Below are positions 30,865-31,399 of a stretch of 31,399 nt of DNA, piece by piece. How positions within the stretch are numbered: the first letter of the stretch is position 1; every line of letters starts with the position of its first letter. Location of the stretch: positions 1-31,399 of the forward strand of contig JAANBB010000452.1 of the NCBI GenBank assembly GCA_014621425.1. Reading direction: 5' to 3'. This stretch comes from Cylindrodendrum hubeiense. Taxonomy: Eukaryota > Ascomycota > Sordariomycetes > Hypocreales > Nectriaceae. The position numbers and the translations under genes are program-made. The notes beneath the pieces were generated by a model, which worked only from the letters and a program-made list of their open reading frames with translations, searched no databases and was not told where the DNA came from.

Positions 30865-31399
30865 CGTGGGGTGGCGCGATAGGTGGCGCGATCAAGGTTC
30901 GGTCGCCCCGACAGAGCGTTTAAACGACGGTGGGTTCGTCAGCCTCCAGCAACGGCCGCACTAGGGCGGGACGGGACGCAAGTCTATGGAATCGGGAAGC
31001 GGGTGGCGATGGCGATTGAGGCGGTGACGGAAGTCTTGGTAGTTCGGTGTCTTTTCCTCTCGAGTCGAGCAACGGACATAGGACGGTTGGGTTGCTGTGG
31101 GGTGAACTCGCAGACGGATAATATCGTCGGAGTGATGCTGAGTCGATGGCTGGAACGAGGAAGGCGGTGGTCCTGGCATGAACCAAATGTTGATAGCGAT
31201 GTTGGTGATAATGATGCTGGTGGCGATGGCGATGGTCGAGCTGGAGTAGCAAGACGGAGTGGTGGCAGGAGCAATGTGCTGAAAAGGTTGAGGGTCGTTT
31301 CTTGAAGAGGGAAGGAGGGGAGGAGGGGGGAGCATTGAGCATGGATGGAAGGATGGGCAGTTTTAATAAAAGCAGTGCCAATCCAAGGGCCCACGGGAG
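30865..31399 (-). promoter_or_regulatory. Promoter and leader of the 601-aa gene
   Basis: On the minus strand the sequence is C-, CATC- and CAAC-rich, typical of a fungal leader. TTTATTAAAA at 31370-31361, about 500 bases before the start, is a weak TATA-like candidate. Several ATG codons occur between it and the main start and open long but low-complexity frames to near 30920-30984; they are probably not genes but could affect translation if transcribed. The window ends here, so the promoter may be incomplete. Confidence 0.4.

Noticed and set aside
30920..31394. Minus-strand frames of 124-153 codons at the right edge
   Set aside because: They overlap each other in the leader of the 601-residue gene and have His/Pro/Ser low-complexity peptides.

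Overview
The window looks like chromosomal DNA of a filamentous ascomycete (Pezizomycotina, probably Sordariomycetes). The clues are short spliceosomal introns (about 50-120 nt) with GT...AG ends, a Zn(II)2Cys6 regulator whose zinc cluster is split by introns, a Gly tRNA with a tiny intron, long gene-poor spacers, and a decayed gene in an AT-richer island whose stop codons look like repeat-induced point mutation (RIP). I cannot name the species.

Layout. 1-9540: no supportable gene, only tandem repeats and palindromes. 9540-10970: C-rich, repeat-dense, leading into a pyrimidine-rich leader with upstream ATGs (10970-11974). 11975-14014 (+): seven-exon Zn2Cys6 transcription factor of UPC2-like type, followed by a possible alternative C-terminal frame and an array of ACACTCCTT motifs. 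14719-16943: convergent spacer with one exon-like frame on the minus strand. 16944-18665 (-): three-exon SPRY-domain membrane protein with PY motifs, an Ssh4/Ear1-type adaptor for Rsp5 ubiquitin ligase. 19025-19076: four 13-bp repeats in its upstream region. 21650-22867 (-): single-pass membrane protein of unknown function. 24200-25802 (-), perhaps to 26417: broken copy of a fungal-specific gene family. 27182-27263 (+): tRNA-Gly(GCC). 29059-30864 (-): 601-residue disordered protein of unknown function, with its leader at the right edge.

No operon-like logic or gene cluster is evident. The SPRY adaptor and the neighbouring 405-residue protein are both single-pass membrane proteins on the same strand, but about 3 kb separates their coding regions and a shared pathway is only a guess. 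If the transcription factor is truly UPC2-like, it would act in sterol or lipid gene control. The least ordinary items are the RIP-like pseudogene, the long frame overlapping the start of the transcription factor, the motif array behind it, the 24-bp palindrome at 1949 and the 13-bp repeats upstream of the SPRY gene. I found no CRISPR array, rRNA gene or intact transposon.
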